This document shows, one piece after another, positions 53,562 through 62,442 of a stretch of DNA of 64,000 bases. The stretch comes from Rikenella microfusus DSM 15922. GTDB lineage: Bacteria; Bacteroidota; Bacteroidia; Bacteroidales; Rikenellaceae. The translations under genes and the position numbers were made by a program. The notes beneath the pieces are model-generated. The model was given only the letters and a program-made list of their open reading frames with translations, was not told the origin of the DNA and ran no database searches. The stretch covers positions 1,895,882 through 1,959,881 of the forward strand of contig NZ_KE386488.1 of NCBI RefSeq assembly GCF_000427365.1, in the 5' to 3' direction. Each line of letters begins with the position of its first letter. Positions within the stretch are counted from its first letter, which is position 1.

Positions 53562-55232
53562 ATGCAAGATAAAGAGACTCTGGAACGCCTGCCCCTCGGT
53601 CAGCTGCGTTCGATGGCCGAAGCGGCCGGCCTGATCAGCGGCAGCCGATACGTCAAAAAACAAGACCTGATCTCCCGTCTGCTGGCCGCCGGCGAAACAT
53701 CTTCCGCACGCCCGGACATCGAAACCGCCGCCGTACCGGAAGCGATGCAGCCCTATGTCCGCACGGACGAAAACGGACGCGCCCCGCAATCCCAGCAACA
53801 GGCGCCGGGCATCCGGAGAAGACGCCGCAGGACGACAAGCGAAAACGAAATCTTCCCGGCAGGAAACATGCCCGTAACCGCCAAACCCGAAACGGTAGCC
53901 GAAACCGCCGTTCCGCAGCCGGCGGCCCCGAATTACAGCGCCAGCCCCGAGAAAAACCAGGAACGGTATCAGCCGGGGCAAAACCGGTATGGGAACCGGC
54001 TCCGGCATCCGGCCAACTCCAATGCCGCCCCGTCGGACGAAACCGGCGGCCCCGCGCCGCGTCTGCAACAAACCGTCGCTCCCCAACCCCGGAAAATCGA
54101 CCACCAGAACGATTTCCTCGGCGTCATCAACTGCGAAGGGGCGCTGGAGGTCATGCCGGACGGTTACGGGTTCCTGCGTTCGGCTGATTACAACTACCTC
54201 AATTCGCCGGACGACGTCTATGTCTCGCCGGCCCAGATCAAAAGCTACGGACTCAAACAGGGCGACACCGTCAAAGGGATCATCAAGCCGCCGCGCGAAG
54301 GCGAAAAATATTTCCCGCTGGTCAAAGTGGTCGAAGTGAACGGACTGCCGCCCGAAATGGTGCGCGACCGCATCCAGTTCGAATTCCTGACCCCGCTGTT
54401 CCCGGAGACCAAATTCAACATCACCTCCCAAGGGCATAACAACCTTTCCACCCGCGTGGTCGATCTTTTCGCCCCTATCGGCAAAGGCCAGCGCGCGCTG
54501 ATCGTGGCCCAGCCGAAAACGGGGAAGACGATGCTGCTCAAGGCGATCGCCAATGCCATCGCCGACAATCATCCGGAGGCATACATGATTATGCTGCTGA
54601 TCGACGAACGTCCGGAAGAGGTGACCGACATGGCCCGCAGCGTCAAAGCCGAGGTAATCGCTTCGACCTTCGACGAGCAGGCTTCGCGGCACGTGAAAGT
54701 GGCCGAAATGGTGCTCGAAAAGGCGAAACGGATGGTCGAATGCGGCCATGACGTAGTGATTTTCCTCGACTCCATCACCCGTCTGGCACGGGCCTACAAC
54801 ACCGTCCAGCCCGCTTCGGGGAAGGTGCTTTCCGGGGGCGTGGACGCCAACGCGCTCCACAAGCCCAAACGGTTTTTCGGCGCGGCCCGCAACACGGAAG
54901 AACGCGGTTCGCTGACGATTATCGCCACCGCGCTGATCGACACCGGTTCGAAGATGGACGAAGTGATTTTCGAAGAGTTCAAAGGCACGGGCAACATGGA
55001 ATTGCAGCTCGACCGCAAACTCTCCAACAAGCGGATCTACCCGTCGGTGGACATTACGGCCTCTTCGACCCGTCGCGACGATCTGCTGCTCGACCGCGAT
55101 ACGCTGCAGAAGATCTGGATCCTGCGGCGGCACCTGACCGATATGAACTCGGTGGAGGCGATGGAACTGGTCAAGAAACAGATGGAAGGCACCGTCTCGA
55201 ACGAAGAGTTTCTCGCCACGATGAACAAATAA
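53562..55232 (+). CDS. rho: Transcription termination factor Rho with a long disordered insert
   Basis: Rho is the hexameric RNA helicase that ends transcription. The 556-residue product has a short Rho_N helical domain (residues 1-45), then about 140 residues (46-185) of low-complexity, Gln/Asn/Pro/Arg-rich sequence including a run of six arginines in [11 protein letters not shown], then the cold-shock RNA-binding domain ([11 protein letters not shown], about 196) and the RecA-like motor with Walker A AQPKTGKT (about 322), [14 protein letters not shown] and [24 protein letters not shown]. coli Rho (419 residues) lacks the insert. In Bacteroides, a similar disordered Rho region drives phase separation. 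ATG 53562 begins the Rho_N helix; longer upstream frames lack support. Confidence 0.96.
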   Translation: MQDKETLERLPLGQLRSMAEAAGLISGSRYVKKQDLISRLLAAGETSSARPDIETAAVPEAMQPYVRTDENGRAPQSQQQAPGIRRRRRRTTSENEIFPAGNMPVTAKPETVAETAVPQPAAPNYSASPEKNQERYQPGQNRYGNRLRHPANSNAAPSDETGGPAPRLQQTVAPQPRKIDHQNDFLGVINCEGALEVMPDGYGFLRSADYNYLNSPDDVYVSPAQIKSYGLKQGDTVKGIIKPPREGEKYFPLVKVVEVNGLPPEMVRDRIQFEFLTPLFPETKFNITSQGHNNLSTRVVDLFAPIGKGQRALIVAQPKTGKTMLLKAIANAIADNHPEAYMIMLLIDERPEEVTDMARSVKAEVIASTFDEQASRHVKVAEMVLEKAKRMVECGHDVVIFLDSITRLARAYNTVQPASGKVLSGGVDANALHKPKRFFGAARNTEERGSLTIIATALIDTGSKMDEVIFEEFKGTGNMELQLDRKLSNKRIYPSVDITASSTRRDDLLLDRDTLQKIWILRRHLTDMNSVEAMELVKKQMEGTVSNEEFLATMNK

Positions 55233-55252
55233 CACCGTTTCCCGCACCGTAC

Positions 55253-55286
55253 AACGGCGTCCGACCCGCAGGCCGGACGCCGTTTT
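55253..55286 (+). terminator. Hairpin terminator after rho
   Basis: AACGGCGTCCG (55253-55263) pairs with CGGACGCCGTT (55274-55284), followed by TT. It lies 20 bases after the rho stop and may also serve the convergent AraC gene. Confidence 0.8.
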
Positions 55287-55312
55287 CGTGTACTGCCCCC
55301 TCTCGGAAAGAG

Positions 55313-56146
55313 TTACCGATTGCCGCGGCGGAATTCGACCGGCGAACATCCCGTATGCCGACGGAAAAACTTGGCGAAAAACGACGAATCAGGAAATCCG
55401 AGCCGTTCGGCGATCTCGGCCACGGAAGCCTGCGTGGAACGCAACAGCTGCCTGGCCTCCTTGATCCGGAACTCCCCGATCCAGAAACAGGCCGTATGCC
55501 CGGTGGTCCGGCGCAGGACTTTCGACAGGTATTTGGCGGTGACGCAGAGCCGGCCGGCATAAAAATCCGGCGTGCGTTCGACCGAATAGTTGCGGTGCAG
55601 CAACCGAAAGAAATCGTCCGTCAGCATTTCGCTGCGTCCGGTCCGCACGCTTTTGGCCCGGTCGGCACAACAGTAAAGCAATTCGGAAGCGAACGTGAAA
55701 AGCAACGCTTTCGTTATCCCCGTGCGCGAAGGGTGTTCCGCCATGCGGTCGTAAACGCGCATCATCCCGAAACAACGTTCCAACCGGGCGAACCCTTGCT
55801 CGTCGATCCGGTAACACGGATTCGACCCGAAGCGTTCCGATATTTCCGGCGGAAACAGCAACGGGAAATCGGACATGAAATCGAAATCGAAATAGAGGCA
55901 TTCGCACCGGAACGCATCCGGCAGCGGTCCGGAGGCGATCGCATGGAACGGAAAAAGAGCCACTATGCTGCCCCGTGCCAGATCATGGGGGATGCCGTCG
56001 ATCTCCATGCGGGCACAGCCTCCGCATACCATCAGCACCCAGACGCCGTTACGGTCGTGCCGCACGGTTCCGTCCGGAACCAACAGCTCCGGAGGGAACA
56101 CGCCCGGTTCCGGAATATAAAATCCGGTCTGACTATCGTTATTCAT
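55313..56146 (-). CDS. AraC family transcriptional regulator
   Basis: The 277-residue protein has a cupin-like N-terminal sensing domain (about residues 10-165, with VWVLMVCGGCARMEIDG and FPFHAIASGPLPDAFRCECLYFDFDF) and a C-terminal double helix-turn-helix of the AraC type (about 185-277). The latter shows PDFYAGRLCVTAKYLSKVLRRTTGHTACFWI and ASVAEIAERLGFPDSSFFAKFFRRHTGCSPVEFRR. The start is ATG 56146 (MNNDSQTGF); the frame continues upstream without clear signal. It is convergent with rho and not clearly linked to a target operon; the effector is unknown. Confidence 0.9.
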   Translation of the reverse strand: MNNDSQTGFYIPEPGVFPPELLVPDGTVRHDRNGVWVLMVCGGCARMEIDGIPHDLARGSIVALFPFHAIASGPLPDAFRCECLYFDFDFMSDFPLLFPPEISERFGSNPCYRIDEQGFARLERCFGMMRVYDRMAEHPSRTGITKALLFTFASELLYCCADRAKSVRTGRSEMLTDDFFRLLHRNYSVERTPDFYAGRLCVTAKYLSKVLRRTTGHTACFWIGEFRIKEARQLLRSTQASVAEIAERLGFPDSSFFAKFFRRHTGCSPVEFRRGNR

Positions 56147-56455
56147 AACGCCACCGAAGATAATCCGTTTCGCTCCACCGATCCCGCTGCTTTTTCCCGA
56201 TTCGTCCATTTTACGACTCGGCAAACGTACCGGGCGGGGAAACACTTTCCGGGCATACTGGCAGGATAGCCACCCGAAGCCGTTACGCGCCAACTCCCGA
56301 ATCGGTTCTGGTATTGCCTTTCGGTTTTATATCACTTATCGCTGGTTATACACTTTGATATATCGATCGTTTGCACCGGTGTTTTTTCGGCTCGCGCGCG
56401 TCCCGACAATTTCCGTCGTCCGCCTCTCTTCTTATTCGGAGAAATGTCCGTCTTT
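56147..56455. other. Non-coding spacer
   Basis: I see no gene, repeat module, terminator or strong promoter in this spacer between the AraC gene and the stop of the AsmA-like gene. Confidence 0.5.
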
Positions 56456-58066
56456 CTATTTCGCTCCGGGAAAACCGACCGAGCCTTTGATACCGGTCAG
56501 CAACGTTTTCCAAAGGTAATTGAATTGCGAACGCGACGTGTCTCGTACCGCCGTGCTGCGCACGATCCTCAATCCCTTGCGGTCCGGATTCGAAGACTTG
56601 ATCAGCATCAGGTTCACGAGGCCGGACATCAGCCTGCGTTCCCGTTTGCGTCCTCCGGCATCTTCCCGCAGCATCGTTACCGAGAGATCGGTGTAACGCA
56701 TTTTCATCTCCACTTCGGCTTCTCTGCCGTCGCCCGTTATGGCGAACGACAGTCCGTCCAGATGCCCCGAACGGACGCCGGCTTCGGCCAGCGGTTCCAG
56801 AATACGATTGAAAATCCGGAGATTCGCCGGCCCCAGCGTGCCTTCCGCCTCGAAGCGGTCGTTCGACGGATGGGCCGGGAAACGGCAGGCGACCCGCAGC
56901 AATGCGGCATCCATCACTCTGCCCGTAGCGGTCAGCGTATAGACGGCATCGGCTGTTCCCGGCCGGTTCGTGATTCCCCGGAACACACCGTTCAGATTGT
57001 CGAAAACGATCCGGCCGGGCTTTTCGCCCGCGGCCGAAAGCTCCTCGTACACCGCATGGCCGTTCGCGATCCCGATCCGGCCGACCGACAGACCGAAAGG
57101 CGCGTTCCGTACCATTTCATGCAGCATCGGTTTGAACCGTTCCTGCCTCACGATGCGGCGATTCTTGTAGCTCGCGATCTCCACATCCTTTACCTCCACC
57201 CGGTCGATACTCAACAGCGTATCGTTCCACAGGAGGCCGAAGTCGATTCCGCCGGCTTCGATACTCCCTGCAAGGGCCTGTGTCCAATCGGTATGGCGGA
57301 TCGTTTTCCATGCGTATTCGGCTTTGCCGTATTGCGGGATCAACCGGGCGTGTCTCATCGATAGTCCCCCGTCCCGCAATCCGGCCCGGAACGTATCGGC
57401 CTCGAACAGCTGGGCCGTAGTCGGGAAACGGGCAGACACTTTGTCCGCCGACAAACGAATGTCGTCGCAGAAATAGGGCTGTACCGTTTGTCCGCCCGCC
57501 ATCCGGAACCTGTCGGCCTCTGCCGACAATCCTTTGGCTGCGTAGCTGTTCCGTATGCCGTCCGATATGCGGACATCCGCATTCCGCAAACGTATCCGGC
57601 CGATCGTAAGATCCCCTGTCCGTTGCGTGATCCGGTCGCATATTTCCTGTGCGGCAGGCATTTTCGTCGTTCCGGCCGGGTTTTGGCCGTCCGTCGCCAG
57701 CGTAACGCGCAGGCCGTTGATTTCCAGCGAACCGACGTCGATGTATGGGGAGGTTCCGCCAAAACGGAAACGGACGCTCCGTAAAGCGATTTTGTCTATT
57801 TCGGCTCCGAGCGAATCGACACCCGGCAGGCATCTGCCGGTTTTCGAGGTATCGGCGCCGATGGTCATATCGTACAATGTCACGGCCCGGTGCAACAGAC
57901 TGACCCGCACGCGTCCGATTTCCAGCCGGAGCGTCCCGCCTGTAAGTCCGGCCGTCTCTCTGACGGCGGCACGGCGGATTTTCGCTTCCAGCCACCGTTC
58001 GACGCCGAATACGGCGAAAAACAACAGGATAACCGTGCCCAGCAGGATATAGATTGCGATTTTCAT
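56456..58066 (-). CDS. AsmA-like membrane-anchored protein
   Basis: The 536-residue product has one N-terminal transmembrane helix (IAIYILLGTVILLFFAVFGV, residues 3-22) and a large periplasmic part of repeated beta strands of the AsmA/TamB/DUF748 type, with typical phrases such as VDSLGAEIDKIALRSVRFRF, GSLEINGLRVTL, and the C-terminal block RRLMSGLVNLMLIKSSNPDRKG. Proteins of this group are thought to move lipids between membranes; the role of this member is not known. The start is ATG 58066. It stands alone; family B repeats lie upstream. Confidence 0.82.
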   Translation of the reverse strand: MKIAIYILLGTVILLFFAVFGVERWLEAKIRRAAVRETAGLTGGTLRLEIGRVRVSLLHRAVTLYDMTIGADTSKTGRCLPGVDSLGAEIDKIALRSVRFRFGGTSPYIDVGSLEINGLRVTLATDGQNPAGTTKMPAAQEICDRITQRTGDLTIGRIRLRNADVRISDGIRNSYAAKGLSAEADRFRMAGGQTVQPYFCDDIRLSADKVSARFPTTAQLFEADTFRAGLRDGGLSMRHARLIPQYGKAEYAWKTIRHTDWTQALAGSIEAGGIDFGLLWNDTLLSIDRVEVKDVEIASYKNRRIVRQERFKPMLHEMVRNAPFGLSVGRIGIANGHAVYEELSAAGEKPGRIVFDNLNGVFRGITNRPGTADAVYTLTATGRVMDAALLRVACRFPAHPSNDRFEAEGTLGPANLRIFNRILEPLAEAGVRSGHLDGLSFAITGDGREAEVEMKMRYTDLSVTMLREDAGGRKRERRLMSGLVNLMLIKSSNPDRKGLRIVRSTAVRDTSRSQFNYLWKTLLTGIKGSVGFPGAK

Positions 58067-58130
58067 AACGGTCGGTTTTCTATGCGATTCATCACAAGAT
58101 GATTTGTACCCGATATAATGCCGAATATTC

Positions 58131-58474
58131 CCCGGCCGGTTCCGCGCCGGACAATTTCCGACCGGCGGGGAGGCTCGGCGCTCCAGTCGGGGTGTAAGTG
58201 CCCCATTTCCCGCAGACTGCAGCCCTGTGCAAGAAACCGTACAGTTAATTTTATGGCCGGAGCCAGCGAGGCCGCAACAAGCACCGCGTAGTTGCAGGCC
58301 TTCGCCGGGGGTGGCTCCGGCCTGACAAAGGGAGAACTTTACATAAAATTGTACGATTAAACTAAGTTCCCGCGATAGCGGGCGGGCCGCAGCCTCCCGC
58401 AGCGGAGGCCCGCTTACTCGCAAAGCTCGTTCACGTGCCCCGCAGGCTGCGGCCTTTCGTAAAATTGTAGGTTT
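58131..58474. repeat. Family B composite repeat block, copy B4
   Basis: Modules: diverged module 2 (58131-58235); inverted module 3 (58236-58360); inverted module 4, diverged, (58350-58474), flanked by GTACGATTAA at 58351-58360 and TAAAATTGTAGGTTTA at the end. It begins 65 bases upstream of the AsmA-like ATG. Confidence 0.7.
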
Positions 58475-58559
58475 AAAAAGTACTTCCGGTTTCTTACATT
58501 GGCATCAAAGTGCAGGTAGAGGCTGCTGACCCGGGAATGTGCGATTTTCCGTTCCGACG

Positions 58560-58838
58560 GGAGTCGGGAGCGGGGAATCGCATTCCCGGCGACTTTTTTT
58601 GCTTACTTTTTTGGTCGCGCAAAAAAGTAAGTGCCCCGCCGGCATGAGGCATCCGGGAAAGCCGGTGCCCCCGCGGCACGAGCGGGCGAAGAAAAACAAA
58701 CGCCCGTCGGCGAAAGACACACGATTAAACCTACGGTTGTTTTCTAAGAACCGCAGCCTGCGGGGAACGCGACAATCGCGTGAGCGATTGATTTTGCGGG
58801 CCTTCGCTGCGGGAGGCTCCGGCCCGGCCGCTACGCGG
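58560..58838. repeat. Family B composite repeat block, copy B5
   Basis: Module 1 (58566-58729) matches 21047-21197, including the mirrored inverted repeat TTGCTTACTTTTTT...AAAAAAGTAAG. Module 4 follows directly (58738-58838), matching 49543-49640. It ends about 75 bases before the promoter of the metallo-beta-lactamase. Confidence 0.75.
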
Positions 58839-58913
58839 ACGATCGACCCGTCCGTCGGTTCATAACAACCAAAATCATACCATTCCCCTTATGGACCCTA
58901 CACGAAATAAATT

Positions 58914-58921
58914 TACCTTTG
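58914..58921 (+). promoter_or_regulatory. -7 box (TACCTTTG) of the metallo-beta-lactamase
   Basis: TACCTTTG matches the consensus exactly, 25 bases before the ATG. No clear TTG -33 box is seen, so native expression may be modest. Confidence 0.6.
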
Positions 58922-58946
58922 TTTCCTCTAATTTCCAAATACCTCA

Positions 58947-59687
58947 ATGAAACGTTTTTTTCTTTTCCCCATGCTTCTTCTCGCCGCCGTGCCCGTTACG
59001 GCACAAACCCGCCTGCAAGTCTCGGACGATATCGTCCTCACACAAATATCCCCGCACGTATGGGTACATACGTCTGTCGCCGATTTGGACGGTTTTCCGG
59101 GCGTGTCGAGCAACGGGGCGGTGGTCGTTTCGCAAGGCGAGGCACTGCTGTTGGATACGCCCGCGAACGACGACCAGACCGAACGGCTGGTCCGTTTCCT
59201 CGCCGATTCGCTCCATGCCCGCGTGACGATGTTCGTACCGAATCATTGGCACGCCGACTGCATGGGCGGGTTGGGATGGTTGCAGTCCCAAGGGGTGGTT
59301 TCCTATGCCAACCGGATGACGGTCGAAGAGGCCCGCAAGCATGGGAAACCGGTGCCCAATCACGGTTTTACGGAATCGCAGATCCTGCGAGTCGGCGAAG
59401 TGCCGGTTGTCTGCCGCTACGAGGGCGGAGGACATACGCCGGACAATACGGTGGCGTGGATACCTTCCGAACGGGTGCTTTTCGGCGGGTGTCTGGTCAA
59501 GGACACGGCCGCGGTCTCGATCGGCAATACGGCCGATGCCGACATGGACGCGTGGCCCGGTACGATCGAACGAGTGAAGCGCCGATACGAGAATGCCGAA
59601 GTGATCGTTCCGGGCCACGGGCAGTGGGGCGGAACGGAGTTGCTGGACCATACCCTGGAATTGGTTCGCGGCTCGTCCGACAGGTAA
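58947..59687 (+). CDS. Subclass B1 metallo-beta-lactamase, CfiA/CcrA-like
   Basis: This zinc enzyme hydrolyses beta-lactams, including carbapenems in close relatives. The 246-residue precursor has a signal peptide ending VTAQ (residue 20) and a complete B1 active site: H100, H102, D104 in PNHWHADCMGG, H163 in GGGHTPDN, C182 and K185 in FGGCLVKD, N194 in SIGNTADAD and H224 in VPGHGQWGG. The sequence closely follows CcrA/CfiA of Bacteroides fragilis as I recall it (NHWHGDC, GLGYLQ, SYANQMT, DADVTAWP, GGTEL), including the unusual Cys after the metal Asp. It is a single gene with its own -7 box, between repeats and a strong terminator. No mobile-element genes adjoin it, so it looks resident. Confidence 0.95.
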   Translation: MKRFFLFPMLLLAAVPVTAQTRLQVSDDIVLTQISPHVWVHTSVADLDGFPGVSSNGAVVVSQGEALLLDTPANDDQTERLVRFLADSLHARVTMFVPNHWHADCMGGLGWLQSQGVVSYANRMTVEEARKHGKPVPNHGFTESQILRVGEVPVVCRYEGGGHTPDNTVAWIPSERVLFGGCLVKDTAAVSIGNTADADMDAWPGTIERVKRRYENAEVIVPGHGQWGGTELLDHTLELVRGSSDR

Positions 59688-59729
59688 ATTGCCTCCGATA
59701 GGGGAACGGTTGGGAGCCGCCGTCGAACG

Positions 59730-59765
59730 GAACGGCCCGGAGCTTTCAAAAGCTCCGGGCCGTTC
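59730..59765. terminator. Bidirectional terminator between the beta-lactamase and the ROK gene
   Basis: A 16-bp perfect stem (59730-59745 with 59750-59765) with loop TCAA lies between the convergent genes. It lacks a long T-run, so its strength is uncertain. Confidence 0.7.
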
Positions 59766-59787
59766 GCATATGCAGGGGAGTTTCGGA

Positions 59788-61020
59788 TCAGAGAATGCCC
59801 AGCATTCGGTTGCGGGTGAGCAGAGCGGCGCCCAGCACGCCCGCCGTATCGCCCAGCGACGAAAGACGCAGGGTGGTGTCCCGCGTCACCAGCCGCAGCG
59901 AATATTTATTCAATGCCGTGCGGATCGGCAGCATCAGGTAATCGCCCACCTCGGAAAGCGGACCGCCGATCACCACCAGTTCCGGATTGAACAGGTTGAT
60001 GAGCACGCTGATTCCCCGGCCCAGTTTCTCGCCGATGCCCGTAATCAGGTCGATCGAAAGCACGTCGTCGTTTTTCGCCGCTTCGATGATGTCGTGCATC
60101 GTGACCGTTTCGCCCCTTAGGAACTTATCCGAGAGGATCGACGATGCCCCTTCGCGCATCCGTTCGGCGAAGATCGTTTCGAGGGCCATGCCCGACGCTT
60201 CGGTCTCCAGGCAGCCTTTTTTACCGCATTGGCATATCTTTTCGTTGTCGAAAAACGGGATATGGCCGAACTCGCCCGAGAAACCCGATTTCCCGTAGTA
60301 AAGTTTGCCGCGCACGATAATCCCGACGCCGATCCCCCGCCCCACGTTGATGAACAGGGCATTCTGTACCCCGCCGCTGCCGCCGCTCAGGTACTCGGCG
60401 TAGGTCATGGCCCGCGTGTCGTTTTCGACGATGGTTTCGAGGCCCGTTTTCTCCGTGACGATACGCGCCAGCGGGAATCCGTCGGCGTTCATCGTGTTGT
60501 ATATCACGCCCGAAGCGGCATCCACACGCCCTTTGACCGTGATTCCCATACCGAGGATTTTGTCCCTGGCGCCGCCCAGCGCAGCGATGAACTCGCCGAT
60601 ACGTTCGACCAGATTATCGACGAACTGGGCGTTGGTACCGTATGCGAACGGAACGTCTTTCTGTACCGTGACGGTATTTTTATTGAGGTCGATCACTCCG
60701 AAACAAAGCGTGTCGTCCAGGATGGTAACGCCGAGAAAATAGCCGGAATCGGACACCAGCCCGAAAGCGCAGGGCCTGCGTCCGCCGCCCGTTTCGATTT
60801 TGCCCAGATCGCGCACGTAACCCTCCTGGATCAGTTCGCCCACCAGTTTGGTGATGGTGGGATTGCTGACGCTCAGGATACGCGACAGGTCGGCGATCGT
60901 GCAGTCGCCTTCGGTGGCCAGGGCCAGGATGATGCGCCGTTTGAGCATGAAAGCCTTGTAGGCTACGACGCTCATGTTTTCGTCGGATACGGAACCCAGA
61001 ATGGAAGTGTTGGCAGTCAT
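59788..61020 (-). CDS. ROK family transcriptional regulator (NagC/XylR-like)
   Basis: The 410-residue protein has an N-terminal winged helix (about residues 25-85: TIADLSRILSVSNPTITKLVGELIQEGYV) followed by a ROK sugar-kinase-like domain. The latter shows LGMGITVKGRVDAASGVI, FINVGRGIGVGIIVRGKLYYG, GEFGHIPF and the zinc-binding ICQCGKKGCLETEASG. Such proteins repress sugar catabolism or salvage genes and release DNA on binding a sugar or sugar phosphate. The start is ATG 61020 (MTANTS). No sugar-use genes adjoin, so its target is elsewhere or is itself. Confidence 0.92.
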   Translation of the reverse strand: MTANTSILGSVSDENMSVVAYKAFMLKRRIILALATEGDCTIADLSRILSVSNPTITKLVGELIQEGYVRDLGKIETGGGRRPCAFGLVSDSGYFLGVTILDDTLCFGVIDLNKNTVTVQKDVPFAYGTNAQFVDNLVERIGEFIAALGGARDKILGMGITVKGRVDAASGVIYNTMNADGFPLARIVTEKTGLETIVENDTRAMTYAEYLSGGSGGVQNALFINVGRGIGVGIIVRGKLYYGKSGFSGEFGHIPFFDNEKICQCGKKGCLETEASGMALETIFAERMREGASSILSDKFLRGETVTMHDIIEAAKNDDVLSIDLITGIGEKLGRGISVLINLFNPELVVIGGPLSEVGDYLMLPIRTALNKYSLRLVTRDTTLRLSSLGDTAGVLGAALLTRNRMLGIL

Positions 61021-61395
61021 ATTCGTATGCGTGAATTTCAATTGGTTTGCAAAGCGCCTTTTGTCGATTCGGCGGCGCAAGTTAATGAAAATTATTTTCA
61101 AACCGAAATGGAATCGAAAATAATTCAATCAATAGGAAATATCTTAGGGAAAAATATACGGATGCCGAAAAAAAAGTTTTTTGTATGCGATTTTTTCCCT
61201 ACCTTGCACCAAAATTGCATGGATAGTCGAAAAGCCGCGGCGGTGCGGTTTACGGGCGCTCCGGCATAACCGGAAACGCAGGCCGGAACGGCGCCGGCGG
61301 GAACGGAAATGCCCTCCGTTCGGCCATTTCCCGTTTCAGGCATGCGATTTGCCGGTCGATTGAACAGAACTACTGCTTTATCAAAAACAGAGGTT
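61021..61395. other. Divergent regulatory spacer between the ROK gene and the coiled-coil gene
   Basis: AT-rich spacer. On the + strand TTTG (61180-61183) and TACCTTGC (61200-61207), 16 bases apart, form a weak promoter candidate for the gene at 61396. On the minus strand a TAACTTGC-like box lies near 61082-61075 for the ROK gene. No operator could be identified. Confidence 0.4.
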
Positions 61396-62313
61396 ATGGA
61401 ATATAACGAAAACGATTACGATTACAACGACTACCCGCAGCAGGAAAGCGGCAGTTCGATCAAAGGGCTGAAAATCGCCATCATCATCCTGCTGGTTATT
61501 TTGGCGGCCGTCACGTTCCTGTTCTGGCGGCAGGTTCAGGCTCAGAAAGCCCAGAATGCGGAGCTGATGGTCGATAAGGATACCCTGACCAACCGACTGA
61601 CGGTGCTGTTGGGCGAGATGGGCGATCTGAAAGTGGACAACGACACCATGAACGTGGCCCTGATGCAGCAGCGGCATGTGGCCGATTCGCTGCTCGACCG
61701 GCTCAAAAAAGAGCGCAGCTGGAACTATTCCAAAATCAAGAAATACGAACGGGAACTGGGGACGCTGCGCACGGCCATGCAGGGTTTCGTGCGGCAGATC
61801 GACTCTCTCAACCGGCTCAATCAGCAGCTCGTAGGCGAAAACCTGCGTTACAAGAAAGAGATGTCGTCGCTGCGCCTGCGTACCGAAGCGGCCGAAGAGA
61901 TGACCCAGGAACTGAACAACAAAGTGAAGCGCGGTTCGCAACTCAGGGCGCGTGAAGTGGTGCTGCTGGCTTATAATAAACGGAACAAGCTCGTCAGCAA
62001 GGCCAAACAGACCGAAAAACTGGTGACCGAATTCGTACTGGCCGCCAACGATCTGGCCATTCCGGGCGAACGGACCGTCTATGTACGGATCATCACGCCG
62101 GACGCCGACATCCTCGGATCGCCGGACGGCGGACGGTTTACTTTCGCGGGCGAATCCATCCCTTACTCGGCCAAACGCGCCGTGGACTACCAGGGCGAGG
62201 ACCTGCCCATGAGCGTTTATTACGATGCCACCGGACTTTATGCGGGACAGTACACTGTCATGGTCTATGTGGACGGCCAGATGATCGGCCAGAGCGACGT
62301 GATCCTGAAATAA
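61396..62313 (+). CDS. Membrane-anchored coiled-coil protein of unknown function
   Basis: The 305-residue protein has an acidic, Tyr/Asp/Asn-rich cytoplasmic N-terminus (EYNENDYDYNDYPQQ), one transmembrane helix (about residues 24-44), a long periplasmic coiled coil (about 48-185, heptad-rich, e.g. LNRLNQQLVGENLRYKKEMSSLRL) and a beta-rich C-terminal domain (about 205-305) including GERTVYVRIITPDADIL and VYYDATGLYAGQYTVMVYVDGQMIG. I recognise the type as conserved in Bacteroidota, without a firm function; a cell-envelope or division role is possible. ATG 61396 is preferred, because the upstream extension is low in coding character. Confidence 0.8.
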   Translation: MEYNENDYDYNDYPQQESGSSIKGLKIAIIILLVILAAVTFLFWRQVQAQKAQNAELMVDKDTLTNRLTVLLGEMGDLKVDNDTMNVALMQQRHVADSLLDRLKKERSWNYSKIKKYERELGTLRTAMQGFVRQIDSLNRLNQQLVGENLRYKKEMSSLRLRTEAAEEMTQELNNKVKRGSQLRAREVVLLAYNKRNKLVSKAKQTEKLVTEFVLAANDLAIPGERTVYVRIITPDADILGSPDGGRFTFAGESIPYSAKRAVDYQGEDLPMSVYYDATGLYAGQYTVMVYVDGQMIGQSDVILK

Positions 62314-62354
62314 ACCGCAGACCGGGGGCGGCAGACCGTTACCCGTCGGAGTAC

Positions 62355-62390
62355 ATGCGGGGCGCAGCGACAGCGCCCCGCATCTTTTTT
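62355..62390 (+). terminator. Rho-independent terminator after the coiled-coil gene
   Basis: ATGCGGGGCGC (62355-62365) pairs with GCGCCCCGCAT (62373-62383), followed by CTTTTTT. Confidence 0.92.
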
Positions 62391-62411
62391 GGAAGCTCCG
62401 CGAATCGGGAC

Positions 62412-62419
62412 TATTTTTG
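62412..62419 (+). promoter_or_regulatory. -7 box (TATTTTTG) of dusB
   Basis: TATTTTTG fits the consensus, 23 bases before the ATG. A TTG at a suitable distance is not seen, as the terminator lies there. Confidence 0.5.
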
Positions 62420-62442
62420 CGACGGATATTTTGCGACCGAGT

